A DNA stretch of 64,000 nucleotides from Silvibacterium bohemicum (GTDB lineage: Bacteria; Acidobacteriota; Terriglobia; Terriglobales; Acidobacteriaceae): contig NZ_LBHJ01000002.1 in NCBI RefSeq assembly GCF_001006305.1, positions 310,001 through 374,000 of the forward strand. The letters are read 5' to 3'. The translations under genes and the position numbers were made by a program. Numbering within the stretch: the stretch's first letter is position 1; every line of letters begins with the position of its first letter. The notes beneath the pieces were generated by a model. It saw only the letters and a list, made by a program, of their open reading frames with translations. It searched no databases and was not told the origin of the DNA. This document shows, piece after piece, positions 16,128-23,787 of this stretch.

Positions 16128-17306
16128 TTACTTGCCTCCCTTCGCGGCGGCCACGACGATATCCGCTGCGTCCTTCATGGTTGCGCCGACGGAAAACTTC
16201 AAACCGGACTCTTCCAGGATCTTGCGGCCTTCCTCAACATTGGTTCCTTCAAGGCGGAGGACGATCGGCAAGGTGACATTCAGCTTCCTCGCCGCCGCTA
16301 CCACCGCGGTCGCCAGAACGTCGACGCGCAGAATGCCGCCGAAGATGTTAATGAAGATGGCCTGCACGTTCTTGTCAGCCAGCAGGATGGCGAAGGCTGC
16401 CTCGATCTGCTGCTGGTTGGCGCCGCCGCCTACATCGAGGAAGTTCGCGGGTGAGCCACCGGCGTACTGAATAATGTCCATGGTGGCCATGGCCAGTCCG
16501 GCTCCGTTCACCATGCAGGCAATGTTGCCGTCGAGCTTGATGTAGTTGAGGGCGTACTTCGAGGCCTCGACTTCGAGGGGATCCTCTTCAGCCACGTCGC
16601 GCAGCTCTTTGAGCTCCTTGTGGCGGAAGATGGCGTTGTCGTCGAAGTTGATCTTGCAGTCGAGGGCGAAGAGCTTGTCGTCCTTGGTAGTGATGAAGGG
16701 ATTGATCTCGAGCAGCGAGGCATCGGTCTCGATGTAGGCCTTGTAGATGCCGGTCATGAACTTGACCGCTTCATTGATCTGAGTCGGCTTCAATCCAAGG
16801 GCAAACGCCAGCTGGCGCGCCTGATAAGGCTGGAAGCCGACCGCCGGATCGATGTAGGCCTTGTGGATGGCCTTGGGGTCCTTGGCGGCGACCTCTTCGA
16901 TCTCCATGCCGCCGGCCTTCGACGCCATGAATGCCAGCTTGGCCGCTGCACGATCGAGCACGATGCCGAGGTAGAGCTCGCGATCGATGGCTGCTGTCTC
17001 TTCGATCAGCAGGCGCTGGACCTTTTGTCCCTGCGGGCCGGTCTGATGGGTGATGAGTTGCATGCCGAGGATCTGCTTCGCATACTGCTCGGCCTCCTCG
17101 ATGTTCTTCGCCACCTTCACGCCGCCGCCCTTGCCGCGGCCTCCAGCGTGGATCTGCGCTTTGACGACCACACCGTTCGCGCCATTGGCGAACAGCTTCT
17201 TAGCCACATCCAACGCTTCGTCGAGCGTATTGGCTACTTCTCCCCGCGGCACGGCGACGCCGTATTTCGCGAGGATGTCCTTTGCCTGGTACTCGTGAAT
17301 TTTCAT
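16128..17306 (-). CDS. sucC: succinyl-CoA synthetase, beta subunit
   Basis: A 392-residue ATP-grasp subunit, normal length. It starts MKIHEYQAKDILAKYGV, the signature start of the family, with the nucleotide-binding KAQIHAGGRGKGGGVKVAKN segment at about 48-67 and the dimer/phosphate region GGGANQQQIEAAF near 297-309. It supplies the nucleotide site for the alpha subunit encoded directly downstream. No other TCA gene is adjacent. The upstream 237 bp before the next plus-strand gene must hold its promoter. Confidence 0.98.
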   Translation of the reverse strand: MKIHEYQAKDILAKYGVAVPRGEVANTLDEALDVAKKLFANGANGVVVKAQIHAGGRGKGGGVKVAKNIEEAEQYAKQILGMQLITHQTGPQGQKVQRLLIEETAAIDRELYLGIVLDRAAAKLAFMASKAGGMEIEEVAAKDPKAIHKAYIDPAVGFQPYQARQLAFALGLKPTQINEAVKFMTGIYKAYIETDASLLEINPFITTKDDKLFALDCKINFDDNAIFRHKELKELRDVAEEDPLEVEASKYALNYIKLDGNIACMVNGAGLAMATMDIIQYAGGSPANFLDVGGGANQQQIEAAFAILLADKNVQAIFINIFGGILRVDVLATAVVAAARKLNVTLPIVLRLEGTNVEEGRKILEESGLKFSVGATMKDAADIVVAAAKGGK

Positions 17307-17543
17307 AAATAGTTCGCGACTCGAAAATATTACCTTACTGGTGGGAGAACTGACCGCAGGCCCGCTCAGCCACGGCTCATCCGTGACGGAAAGACTGCAT
17401 TGCAGAAGACCTTCCAGTGTAGCGGACGGAATGGGCGGTTGTCAGGTTTGGGGATGGCCGCGAAACGAGGTAATTCTCCGAAAAATAATGGATGAGGATC
17501 GGTTTCAAGCTGTTTTGAGAGAGTGTCTGTAAACTGCAGCCTT

Positions 17544-17948
17544 ATGGCCACACCGTCAGCCAGCCTGTCACTTCCAGCGCAATTGTGGTTATTCGCTGAC
17601 TACTTGTCCTTGATGTCAATAGCGTGTTTTGTTTTCGCTCTGGTTTACACAAAGCTGGACCGTTGGTTTGTCAGCGTCCAAGGCATTCCGGGATTCGCCA
17701 TTGTAAAAAGCGTCGAACAGATTCGAACGCTTCCCGAAAGGATGTGGGAGGTCACAATTGAAGTCTTTCCAGAAGACATCCCAAATCTGATGTTCCAACG
17801 CACCATGCAGTGGACGGACTCGGAATTTCAGGACCGGACGCCAATGCCAGAGCCCAATGGACGACTGCCAATTCGTTTTCGCCGGGCTCCGCGCCCACTC
17901 GTCATGCCGATGAAGATCCTGCCCTGGACGAGGAATCGAACAAAATAA
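17544..17948 (+). CDS. hypothetical membrane-anchored protein
   Basis: A possible 134-residue protein: one N-terminal membrane helix (LWLFADYLSLMSIACFVFAL, about 14-33) and then a soluble part that reads naturally (KLDRWFVSVQGIPGFAIVKS; MWEVTIEVFPEDIPNLMFQ). The C-terminus is Arg/Pro-rich. No family is recognised and no Shine-Dalgarno is seen before the ATG at 17544. Base composition is less GC-rich than that of trpD downstream. Treat as tentative. Confidence 0.4.
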   Translation: MATPSASLSLPAQLWLFADYLSLMSIACFVFALVYTKLDRWFVSVQGIPGFAIVKSVEQIRTLPERMWEVTIEVFPEDIPNLMFQRTMQWTDSEFQDRTPMPEPNGRLPIRFRRAPRPLVMPMKILPWTRNRTK

Positions 17949-18143
17949 TCGTTGTTGCCCCTTAGAGTTTTCTGGGAAAAGGCGCGTCTTGGCCGCACGG
18001 TAAGGTCGAAAAAGGCGCGTCAACGGCGGAAGCTCAAGCGTCTCGACTTGCACGGTCTCAGTCAATCCTCCTTCATTGGCATCGACAAGATACAAGTGCA
18101 TCCGATCGTCCCAGAAACGCCCTGGACGATACACTGAGGCTTC

Positions 18144-19211
18144 ATGGATGGACTGAAGCCGATTTTGAAGTTGGTTGTGGAACAGGGCGCAACTTTGAGC
18201 CGCGAGCAGGCGCGTCAGGTCCTGAGCGAGGTGCTGGCCAGTGAATCCGGCGATGGCGATCTGGAGATTGCTGCGCTGCTGACCGCAATGGCGACGCGCG
18301 GCGAGACAGCGGAGGAGCTGACCGGCTTTGCCGAAGCCATGCGGGCGCTGGCGACTCCTGTGCCGCTTTCCGATACGGAGCGGGCGGCGCTCGTAGATAC
18401 CTGCGGGACCGGCGGCGATGGCCTCGGGACGTTCAATATTTCGACGGGCGCGGCGCTGGTTGCGGTGGCAGCGGGAGCCAAGGTGGCCAAGCATGGCAAT
18501 CGCGCGGTCACGTCAAAATGCGGGTCGGCCGATGTGCTGGAGGCGCTTGGCGTGCCAGTGACTCTGAGTCCCGATCAAGCGGCGGAGTGCCTGCGGGCGA
18601 CGGGCTTCATGTTTCTGCTGGCTCCGTCGCTCCATCCGGCGATGAAGCGCGTGATGCCCATCCGGCGGGCGCTGGGTTTTCGGACGATCTTTAACCTGGC
18701 CGGGCCGCTGACGAATCCGGCGGGCGCTCAGGCGCAGGTGATGGGCGTGTATTCGGCACAAAAACTGCCCATCGTGGCTGAATCCATGGCCCGGCTTGGT
18801 GTGCGGCATGCGTTTGTCGCGCACGGCAGCGACGGTCTGGACGAGATCACGGTTACCGGCGGAACGGATCTGGCGGAAGTGAGAAGTGTAGGGGAGAGGG
18901 GACAGGGTGTAGGGGGTAGCGTGCGTCTCTTTGCCCTGGGACTCGATGAGATGGGGTTTTCGCGAGCTTCGCTTTCCGACTTGGCGGGAGGCGGCACCGC
19001 GCAGGAGAATGCGGCGATTCTTCTGGGGATTTTTGCCGGTGAACTGGGTCCGAAGCGCGACATTGTTCTGTTGAATGCGGCTGCGGCCCTGGTTGTCGCG
19101 GGCGTGGCGTCGGATTTCCAAGATGGTGTTGCTCGAGGGGCGGCGGCGATTGATTCGGGAGCGGTTCGGACCGTCGTTCAGAGGCTCGCCAAATTCGGCA
19201 AAGAAACCTAA
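18144..19211 (+). CDS. trpD: anthranilate phosphoribosyltransferase
   Basis: A 355-residue enzyme (family norm about 335-345) joining anthranilate to PRPP in tryptophan synthesis. Motifs: the PRPP loop CGTGGDGLGTFNIST at about 91-105, KHGNRAVTSKCGSADVLEAL at about 114-133, and DGLDEITVTGG near 232-242. After AEVR (about 246-249) the protein has a Gly/Arg-rich segment SVGERGQGVGGS where relatives have only a few residues. That segment is encoded by a heptanucleotide repeat array (18884-18918), inserted in frame. The insertion is in the surface region before the C-terminal strand, so activity is probably kept. No other trp synthesis gene is adjacent; trpS lies 2 kb downstream. Confidence 0.96.
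   Translation: MDGLKPILKLVVEQGATLSREQARQVLSEVLASESGDGDLEIAALLTAMATRGETAEELTGFAEAMRALATPVPLSDTERAALVDTCGTGGDGLGTFNISTGAALVAVAAGAKVAKHGNRAVTSKCGSADVLEALGVPVTLSPDQAAECLRATGFMFLLAPSLHPAMKRVMPIRRALGFRTIFNLAGPLTNPAGAQAQVMGVYSAQKLPIVAESMARLGVRHAFVAHGSDGLDEITVTGGTDLAEVRSVGERGQGVGGSVRLFALGLDEMGFSRASLSDLAGGGTAQENAAILLGIFAGELGPKRDIVLLNAAAALVVAGVASDFQDGVARGAAAIDSGAVRTVVQRLAKFGKET
18884..18918. repeat. heptanucleotide repeat array 2, inside trpD
   Basis: Five 7-bp units in register: AAGTGTA, GGGGAGA, GGGGACA, GGGTGTA, GGGGGTA (consensus GGGNNNA). The unit type equals that of the intergenic array at 20149-20176. It lies wholly inside the trpD coding frame and encodes the extra Gly-rich loop. Confidence 0.7.
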
Positions 19212-19289
19212 GGCGCGTCTCAACTGCGACTTTCAACGTCGATAGGCATCAGAATATCGACAGCGTAAGCTTAGAAACCAAGGACTGAT

Positions 19290-20144
19290 ATGCCCCGCTA
19301 CGAATATCGCGATCTCGAGCCTTCACGGGAAGCTAAAGAAGTCTTCATCCGCTGGATCGACTACCTGGATGAGTCGTTCACCAAGCACAAGAAGCCTGCC
19401 TTGCGGCAGGAGCTGGTGCGTGACAACCTTCACCAGCTCCTGCTGGGAAGTCCGCATGGCGGCAAGCTCAACTTCACGCTGACCAGCGAGCTGCCGTTCA
19501 ACGTGCTCGAGCTTTCGCTCGATCCGCAAAACGTCACGCTGGAGCCGGAGTACTACGGCGACATCGACGCGACGCGGTATGCGTGCATCAAGCCGCTGAT
19601 CTGGTTCTGGCACATGTTCGATCACTCGCCGGTGTCTTTCAATCACTGGCTGGGCTTTCGTTTTCGGGCCATGCTGGGCAAACACATCTTCAAGAGCATC
19701 GGAAAGAACGTAAAGATTTTCCACGGCGTGGAGTTCAGCTACGGCTATAACCTCACCATCGAGGACGATTGCGTGATCCACAAGTACGTGATGCTCGACG
19801 ACCGCGGCGAGATCATCATCAAGAAGGGAACGTCAATTTCGGACTATGCGGCGGTGTATTCGCACGCGCATGACCCTGTGGATTCGAGTGTGGTCGAGAA
19901 CCGTAAGACAGAGATCGGTCCCGGCGCGCGCCTGACGTTCCACTCGGCGGTGATGGCCGGAGTGCGCGTGGGCGACGATGCCATGCTGGGCGCGATGAGC
20001 CTGGCGACGCGTGATGTCGACGACCACTCAATCGCGGGCGGCGTGCCGGCAAAGCAGCTCAAGACCAAAGACGAGGCCACGCAATTCGAAGACAGAACAG
20101 ACGTGAAGGCTCCGGAGCGAGTAGTCAAGGCACAGTGCGATTAA
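19290..20144 (+). CDS. hexapeptide-repeat (left-handed beta-helix) acyltransferase
   Basis: A 284-residue protein. The N-terminal 120 residues are alpha-helical (REAKEVFIRWIDYLDESF) and of unknown role. Residues 125-265 form a left-handed parallel beta-helix of the WcaF/maltose O-acetyltransferase type, with degenerate hexapeptide turns such as IGKNVKIFHGVEFSYGYNLT, IEDDCVIHKYVMLDDRG and VRVGDDAMLGAMSLATRDV, ending IAGGVPAKQ. The catalytic His is probably in YSHAHDP (about 189-195). It would acetylate or acylate a sugar or envelope intermediate. A monocistronic position between trpD and repeat arrays gives no further hint. Confidence 0.82.
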   Translation: MPRYEYRDLEPSREAKEVFIRWIDYLDESFTKHKKPALRQELVRDNLHQLLLGSPHGGKLNFTLTSELPFNVLELSLDPQNVTLEPEYYGDIDATRYACIKPLIWFWHMFDHSPVSFNHWLGFRFRAMLGKHIFKSIGKNVKIFHGVEFSYGYNLTIEDDCVIHKYVMLDDRGEIIIKKGTSISDYAAVYSHAHDPVDSSVVENRKTEIGPGARLTFHSAVMAGVRVGDDAMLGAMSLATRDVDDHSIAGGVPAKQLKTKDEATQFEDRTDVKAPERVVKAQCD

Positions 20145-20148
20145 AGCA

Positions 20149-20176
20149 GGGGACAGGGTTTAGGGCACAGGGCTCA
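20149..20176. repeat. heptanucleotide repeat array 3
   Basis: Four units in exact 7-bp register, GGGGACA, GGGTTTA, GGGCACA, GGGCTCA, starting 5 bp after the acyltransferase stop. The units are the same type as in trpD. The array at 20289 carries the complementary orientation. Confidence 0.7.
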
Positions 20177-20288
20177 GCAAAGTTAGTTAGTGTTAGGGTC
20201 TCCTGAGTTCTGCAAATCATGGGCTAAACGGGCTTGGTCGCGGGCTCGGGGCGCATGATGGTCCTTTTGATCGGCGTCTAGTTTTTTT

Positions 20289-20337
20289 CTGAGCCCTGAG
20301 CCCTGAGCCCTGAGCCCTCCACCCTATTCCCTTAGAT
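20289..20337. repeat. heptanucleotide repeat array 4
   Basis: Four perfect CTGAGCC units followed by CTCCACC, CTATTCC and CTTAGAT, all in 7-bp steps, ending 26 bp before the M50 protease gene. Read on the minus strand the unit is GGGCTCA, identical to the last unit of the array at 20149-20176. The two arrays therefore face each other across 112 bp and could pair as a cruciform or RNA stem. Confidence 0.8.
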
Positions 20338-20363
20338 CGTTCCTGTTACCATCGAAGCTGTTC

Positions 20364-21068
20364 ATGAGTCAGCAAGCGATTCTGCTTAAGATTTTCGAGT
20401 TCGCCATCCTCGTCTTTTCGCTCAGTTTGCACGAGGCGGCACACGCGTGGATGGCTTCTCGCCTCGGCGACCAGACGGCAAGAATGCTGGGACGGGTGAC
20501 GTTGAACCCGATCAAGCATATCGATCCCTTTGGAACGATTCTGATTCCGCTGGCGATGCTTTTTCTCGGCTCCTACGGACGCTTTCTGATCGGCTGGGCC
20601 AAGCCTACCCCGGTGACCACGCGCAACTTCAAGAACGTCCGCCGCGATGACATTCTCACCACCCTGGCCGGCCCGGGGAGCAATGTGCTGGCGGCGATCG
20701 TCGCATTGATCGCGCTGATCCTGCTGAGCAAGACCAGCATGGCGGGCGCGCTGGCGGTGCATCAGATCGTGGCCGGGGCCATCGATCCCGACCTCATGGC
20801 AGCCAGCCCTGTGATGTTCCCGATGGCCATCATTTTTTACCTCGGCCTGGTGCTGAACCTCTTCCTCGCCGTCTTCAATCTGCTGCCGCTGCCGCCGCTG
20901 GATGGATCGCACATTTTCCGCCACATGCTGCCCTACAACGCGCTGCGGATTTACGACTCGCTGGGCATGATCAGCCTGGTGCTGATGTTGTTCATCGGCG
21001 CGCCGCTGGTGAATTTCTTCGTGGCTCCGGCACTGGGCATCGTGAATGCCATTCTGTTGTCGATCTAG
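20364..21068 (+). CDS. site-2-protease family (M50) membrane metallopeptidase
   Basis: A 234-residue integral membrane zinc protease with the HExxH motif (HEAAH at about 23-27) inside the first helix and the second metal motif DGSHIF near residue 190 (N-L-L-P-L-P-P-L-D-G type). It has six predicted helices and no PDZ domain, so it belongs to the small M50B group and not to RseP. Such proteases cut membrane-embedded substrates; the target is unknown. Its stop codon forms the first bases of the 15-bp repeat array downstream. Confidence 0.9.
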   Translation: MSQQAILLKIFEFAILVFSLSLHEAAHAWMASRLGDQTARMLGRVTLNPIKHIDPFGTILIPLAMLFLGSYGRFLIGWAKPTPVTTRNFKNVRRDDILTTLAGPGSNVLAAIVALIALILLSKTSMAGALAVHQIVAGAIDPDLMAASPVMFPMAIIFYLGLVLNLFLAVFNLLPLPPLDGSHIFRHMLPYNALRIYDSLGMISLVLMLFIGAPLVNFFVAPALGIVNAILLSI

Positions 21069-21140
21069 TCGCTAAAAGGCGGGTCGCTTACAAGCGGTTG
21101 GCTGAAAGCCGGTTGGCCATGAACCGGTTGGCTTAAGAAC
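21066..21140. repeat. 15-bp tandem repeat array A (5 units)
   Basis: Exactly 75 bp made of five 15-bp units: TAGTCGCTAAAAGGC, GGGTCGCTTACAAGC, GGTTGGCTGAAAGCC, GGTTGGCCATGAACC, GGTTGGCTTAAGAAC. The first unit starts at the stop codon of the M50 gene. Unit junctions form the palindrome AACCGGTT. The same unit recurs at 23154-23228. No spacers are present, so it is not a CRISPR array. Confidence 0.8.
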
Positions 21141-21199
21141 GTGCGCTTCCGACGCCTTTTCGTACAATGGAGCGAGTCTCTTCGAGTAAGGAATTTTTG

Positions 21200-22279
21200 G
21201 TGTCGAACACTTCTTCTGAAATGCGGAAGCGCGTGCTGAGCGGCATGCGCCCGACCGGCAAACTCCACCTCGGCAATTACATGGGCGCCCTCTACAACTG
21301 GGTGCGGTTGCAGCATGAGTACGAGTGCTACTTCTTCATCGCCGACTGGCATGCGCTGACCACGGACTACTCCGACGTGTCGAAGCTCCCGGAGAATACC
21401 CGGGAGGTTGCGCTCGACTTTCTTGCCGCCGGGCTCGATCCGGAGAAGTGTGTTCTGTTCGTGCAGAGCGCGGTGAAGCAGCATGCCGAACTGCATCTGC
21501 TGTTCTCGATGATTACGCCGCTGGGCTGGCTGGAGCGCGTGCCGTCTTACAAAGACCAGCAGGAGCAGTTGAAGGAAAAAGATCTTGCTACGTATGGATT
21601 TTTGGGCTATCCGCTGCTGCAGTCCGCGGATATTCTGATCTACCAGCCGGATTTCGTGCCGGTGGGACAGGATCAGGTCGCGCATGTGGAGCTTACGCGG
21701 GAAGTGGCGCGACGGTTTAATCAGTTTTATCCGAAGCGGTTAACGGCGGAGTTCAATGTAGGTGTACTGCCTGCTGTCGATATACCCATTCTGCCTGAGC
21801 CGAAGGTTCTGCTCACTCCGTCTCCCAAGCTTCCCGGCACCGACGGTCGCAAGATGTCGAAGAGCTACGGCAATACGGTTCTGTTGAGTGATCCGGAACC
21901 GATCGTTCGGCAGAAGTTGAAGCCGATGGTCACCGACCCGGCTCGCGTCCGGCGCAGCGATCCGGGAAATCCTGAAGTTTGCCCGGTCTTCGATCTGCAC
22001 AAGGTCTTTTCGAGTGCGGAGACGCAGGCGAAGGCGCGCGAGGGCTGCACGACGGCGGGCATCGGTTGCATCGAGTGCAAGAGCTGGGTGGCAGATGCGA
22101 TTGTGGCCGAGCTGGCTCCCATTCAGGAGCGGCGTCATCATTACGAATCGAATCCCTCAGTGGTAAAGGAGATTCTGCACGCGGGGAATCTTCGCGCCAT
22201 GGCTCGTGCCGAGCAGACGATGCTTGAAGTGCGCAGCGCTATGGGTCTCGCTCCGGCGGAGGTCGGAATAGCACAGTGA
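21200..22279 (+). CDS. trpS: tryptophanyl-tRNA synthetase
   Basis: A class I synthetase charging tRNA-Trp. With the GTG start at 21200 it has 359 residues. The GTG is preferred over an ATG at 21167 because TAAGGA lies 7 nt before it. The HIGH-equivalent is PTGKLHLGN (near residue 18) and the KMSKS loop is present as GRKMSKSYGNT (about 207-217). Bacterial TrpRS proteins are about 330-360 residues. The stop overlaps the scpA start by 4 bp (GTGA), giving a trpS-scpA unit. The 15-bp repeat array lies in its upstream region. Confidence 0.97.
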   Translation: MSNTSSEMRKRVLSGMRPTGKLHLGNYMGALYNWVRLQHEYECYFFIADWHALTTDYSDVSKLPENTREVALDFLAAGLDPEKCVLFVQSAVKQHAELHLLFSMITPLGWLERVPSYKDQQEQLKEKDLATYGFLGYPLLQSADILIYQPDFVPVGQDQVAHVELTREVARRFNQFYPKRLTAEFNVGVLPAVDIPILPEPKVLLTPSPKLPGTDGRKMSKSYGNTVLLSDPEPIVRQKLKPMVTDPARVRRSDPGNPEVCPVFDLHKVFSSAETQAKAREGCTTAGIGCIECKSWVADAIVAELAPIQERRHHYESNPSVVKEILHAGNLRAMARAEQTMLEVRSAMGLAPAEVGIAQ

Positions 22280-23151
22280 CCGAACCCACCAAACCCGAGG
22301 CTACTCCCGACGCATCCTCCGCCAAGGCGCAATACGAGAAGACGGCGCGCGACCTCAAGAAGGAAGAGGTCAACGTCTTCCCGTTCTCCGTCACCGTAGG
22401 CAAGGTGTATGACGGGCCGCTCGATCTGCTGCTGGATCTGATTCGCAAGCAGGATATCGATATCTACGACATTCCCATTGCCAAGATCACGGCGCAGTTT
22501 CTCTCCTATGTCGAAGGGCTGAAGCAGACCGACATCGATTCAGCCGGCGAGTTCATTTACACCGCCGCTCTGCTGATCCAGATCAAGAGCCGCATGCTGT
22601 TGCCGCGCTCTCCGGCCGAGGGTGCGGAGGGCGAGGCCGACGATCCCCGCCGCGAGCTGGTGGAGCGGCTGCTCGAGCACGAGCGCTTCAAGAACGCCGC
22701 GCAGATGCTGCACGAGAAGCAGCAGATCGAATCGGCAACGTGGACCAATCCCGGCATCCGCGAATTTCGCAACACCGCAGGCACCGAGCAGGAGATCGAC
22801 GCGGACACCATGGACCTGGTGCGCGTCTTCCGTGAGATCCTGGAGCGCATCAAGAGCCGGCCGGTGCTGGACCTGCAGGAGGATTCCGTCACCGTCGGGC
22901 AGATGATCGACTTCATGCGCCGCCGTCTGGTGATGGAGGACAAGCCCATCGCACTGAGCAAGCTGCTGGCGAATACCCGCTCCGAGCGGGCGCTGATTGC
23001 CATGTTCCTCGCTCTGCTGGAGCTGGTGCGGCTGCAGGCCATTCTGCTGCGGCAGGACCGCAATTTCAGCGACATCTTCGTGAAGAAGCACGAGCAGTTC
23101 GAGCAGGTGCTGAACGAGCGCATGAGCCAGGTTCGGGACGACTGGTCTTAG
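22276..23151 (+). CDS. scpA: segregation and condensation protein A
   Basis: A 291-residue kleisin subunit of the SMC-ScpAB condensin. The conserved start of the fold is FSVTVGKVYDGPLDLLLDLI (about 37-56), followed by DIYDIPIAKITAQFL, the helix that binds the SMC neck. The C-terminal winged helix (FLALLELVRLQAILLRQDRN, about 247-266) contacts the SMC head. It begins with GTG overlapping trpS. scpB, usually next to scpA, is 3.3 kb away beyond three unrelated genes. The second 15-bp repeat array starts 3 bp after the stop. Confidence 0.96.
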   Translation: MTEPTKPEATPDASSAKAQYEKTARDLKKEEVNVFPFSVTVGKVYDGPLDLLLDLIRKQDIDIYDIPIAKITAQFLSYVEGLKQTDIDSAGEFIYTAALLIQIKSRMLLPRSPAEGAEGEADDPRRELVERLLEHERFKNAAQMLHEKQQIESATWTNPGIREFRNTAGTEQEIDADTMDLVRVFREILERIKSRPVLDLQEDSVTVGQMIDFMRRRLVMEDKPIALSKLLANTRSERALIAMFLALLELVRLQAILLRQDRNFSDIFVKKHEQFEQVLNERMSQVRDDWS

Positions 23152-23153
23152 CA

Positions 23154-23228
23154 GTGCAGCTAAAGTGCGGTTGACTGAGAAACGGTTAGCTGAAGTCCGT
23201 TTCGCTAAGAACCGGTTAGCTCAAATCA
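23154..23228. repeat. 15-bp tandem repeat array B (5 units)
   Basis: Again 75 bp in five 15-bp units: GTGCAGCTAAAGTGC, GGTTGACTGAGAAAC, GGTTAGCTGAAGTCC, GTTTCGCTAAGAACC, GGTTAGCTCAAATCA. Together with array A the consensus is GGTTNGCTNAAGANC. It lies between the 3' ends of scpA and the RAYT-like gene. Confidence 0.8.
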
Positions 23229-23263
23229 GGCAACTCCTGCTGGCTTAGTTTGCAGTAGTTCGA

Positions 23264-23770
23264 TCAGGGCTGAAGCTTTGCTCTCGGATCATCAGTCGGA
23301 TCTACTGTGACCACGCCTTCCGGTAGTTCAGCGTAGCTGCGGGCGCTGCTCCATTCCCAGTCCGTTGCATGAATTGCCAGTCCCGCTTTTACGGGAGCCT
23401 GGTGCAGGAAATTGAGACTCGCGACGATCTGGTCTGCGCCGACGATGTGCTTATCGGCCATCGTTTTCTCCCATGCCGATTCGTCCACGCGTGCGGAGGT
23501 GTTGTAGCGCCTCTGAAAGCGCTGGCGCAGGGTCAGGATCACCTCTTCCGCTGTTTCCATTTCAGGCTCGGAGATGAGGACGTGGAAGTTGGACGGCATC
23601 ACGACATATCCGGCAATTTTGAAGCGATACTTCACCCTCAGTTGCTCCAGCAGCTGACATAACAGGTCGCGATGCTTCTCGAGACCGAGCTTCTCCTGGT
23701 GGCGAAAGCAAGTACTGGTGATGAGGTGCAGCTCTCCCTTTCCGAAGACCGACTTTCGAACGATGGGCAT
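23264..23770 (-). CDS. REP-associated tyrosine transposase (RAYT) relative, catalytic residues lost
   Basis: A 168-residue protein of the Y1_Tnp/RAYT family. Recognisable landmarks are HLITSTCFRHQEKLGLE near the start, YVVMPSNFHVLISEPEMETA at about 59-78, and the C-terminal APVKAGLAIHATDWEWSSAR. In active relatives the central motif is MPEHFHLLISEP or MPNHFH, an HUH metal site; here the first His is Asn (SNFH). The nucleophile Tyr, normally in a W-Q-x-R-F-Y-D context, aligns with Ala (WEKTMAD). The frame is otherwise intact, so this may be a retained DNA-binding protein, not a transposase. A REP-like palindrome lies 24 bp before its start and a 15-bp array 35 bp beyond its stop. Confidence 0.85.
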   Translation of the reverse strand: MPIVRKSVFGKGELHLITSTCFRHQEKLGLEKHRDLLCQLLEQLRVKYRFKIAGYVVMPSNFHVLISEPEMETAEEVILTLRQRFQRRYNTSARVDESAWEKTMADKHIVGADQIVASLNFLHQAPVKAGLAIHATDWEWSSARSYAELPEGVVTVDPTDDPRAKLQP

Positions 23771-23787
23771 CCGTTGATTCTAGCCGG

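Noticed and set aside
17616-18494. A 292-codon minus-strand frame across the start of trpD
   Set aside because: Half of it is the complement of trpD; the remainder overlaps a better plus-strand candidate and has no protein features.
21066-23228. The two 15-bp arrays as a CRISPR locus
   Set aside because: Units are contiguous without spacers, too short and degenerate for CRISPR repeats, and no cas gene is present.
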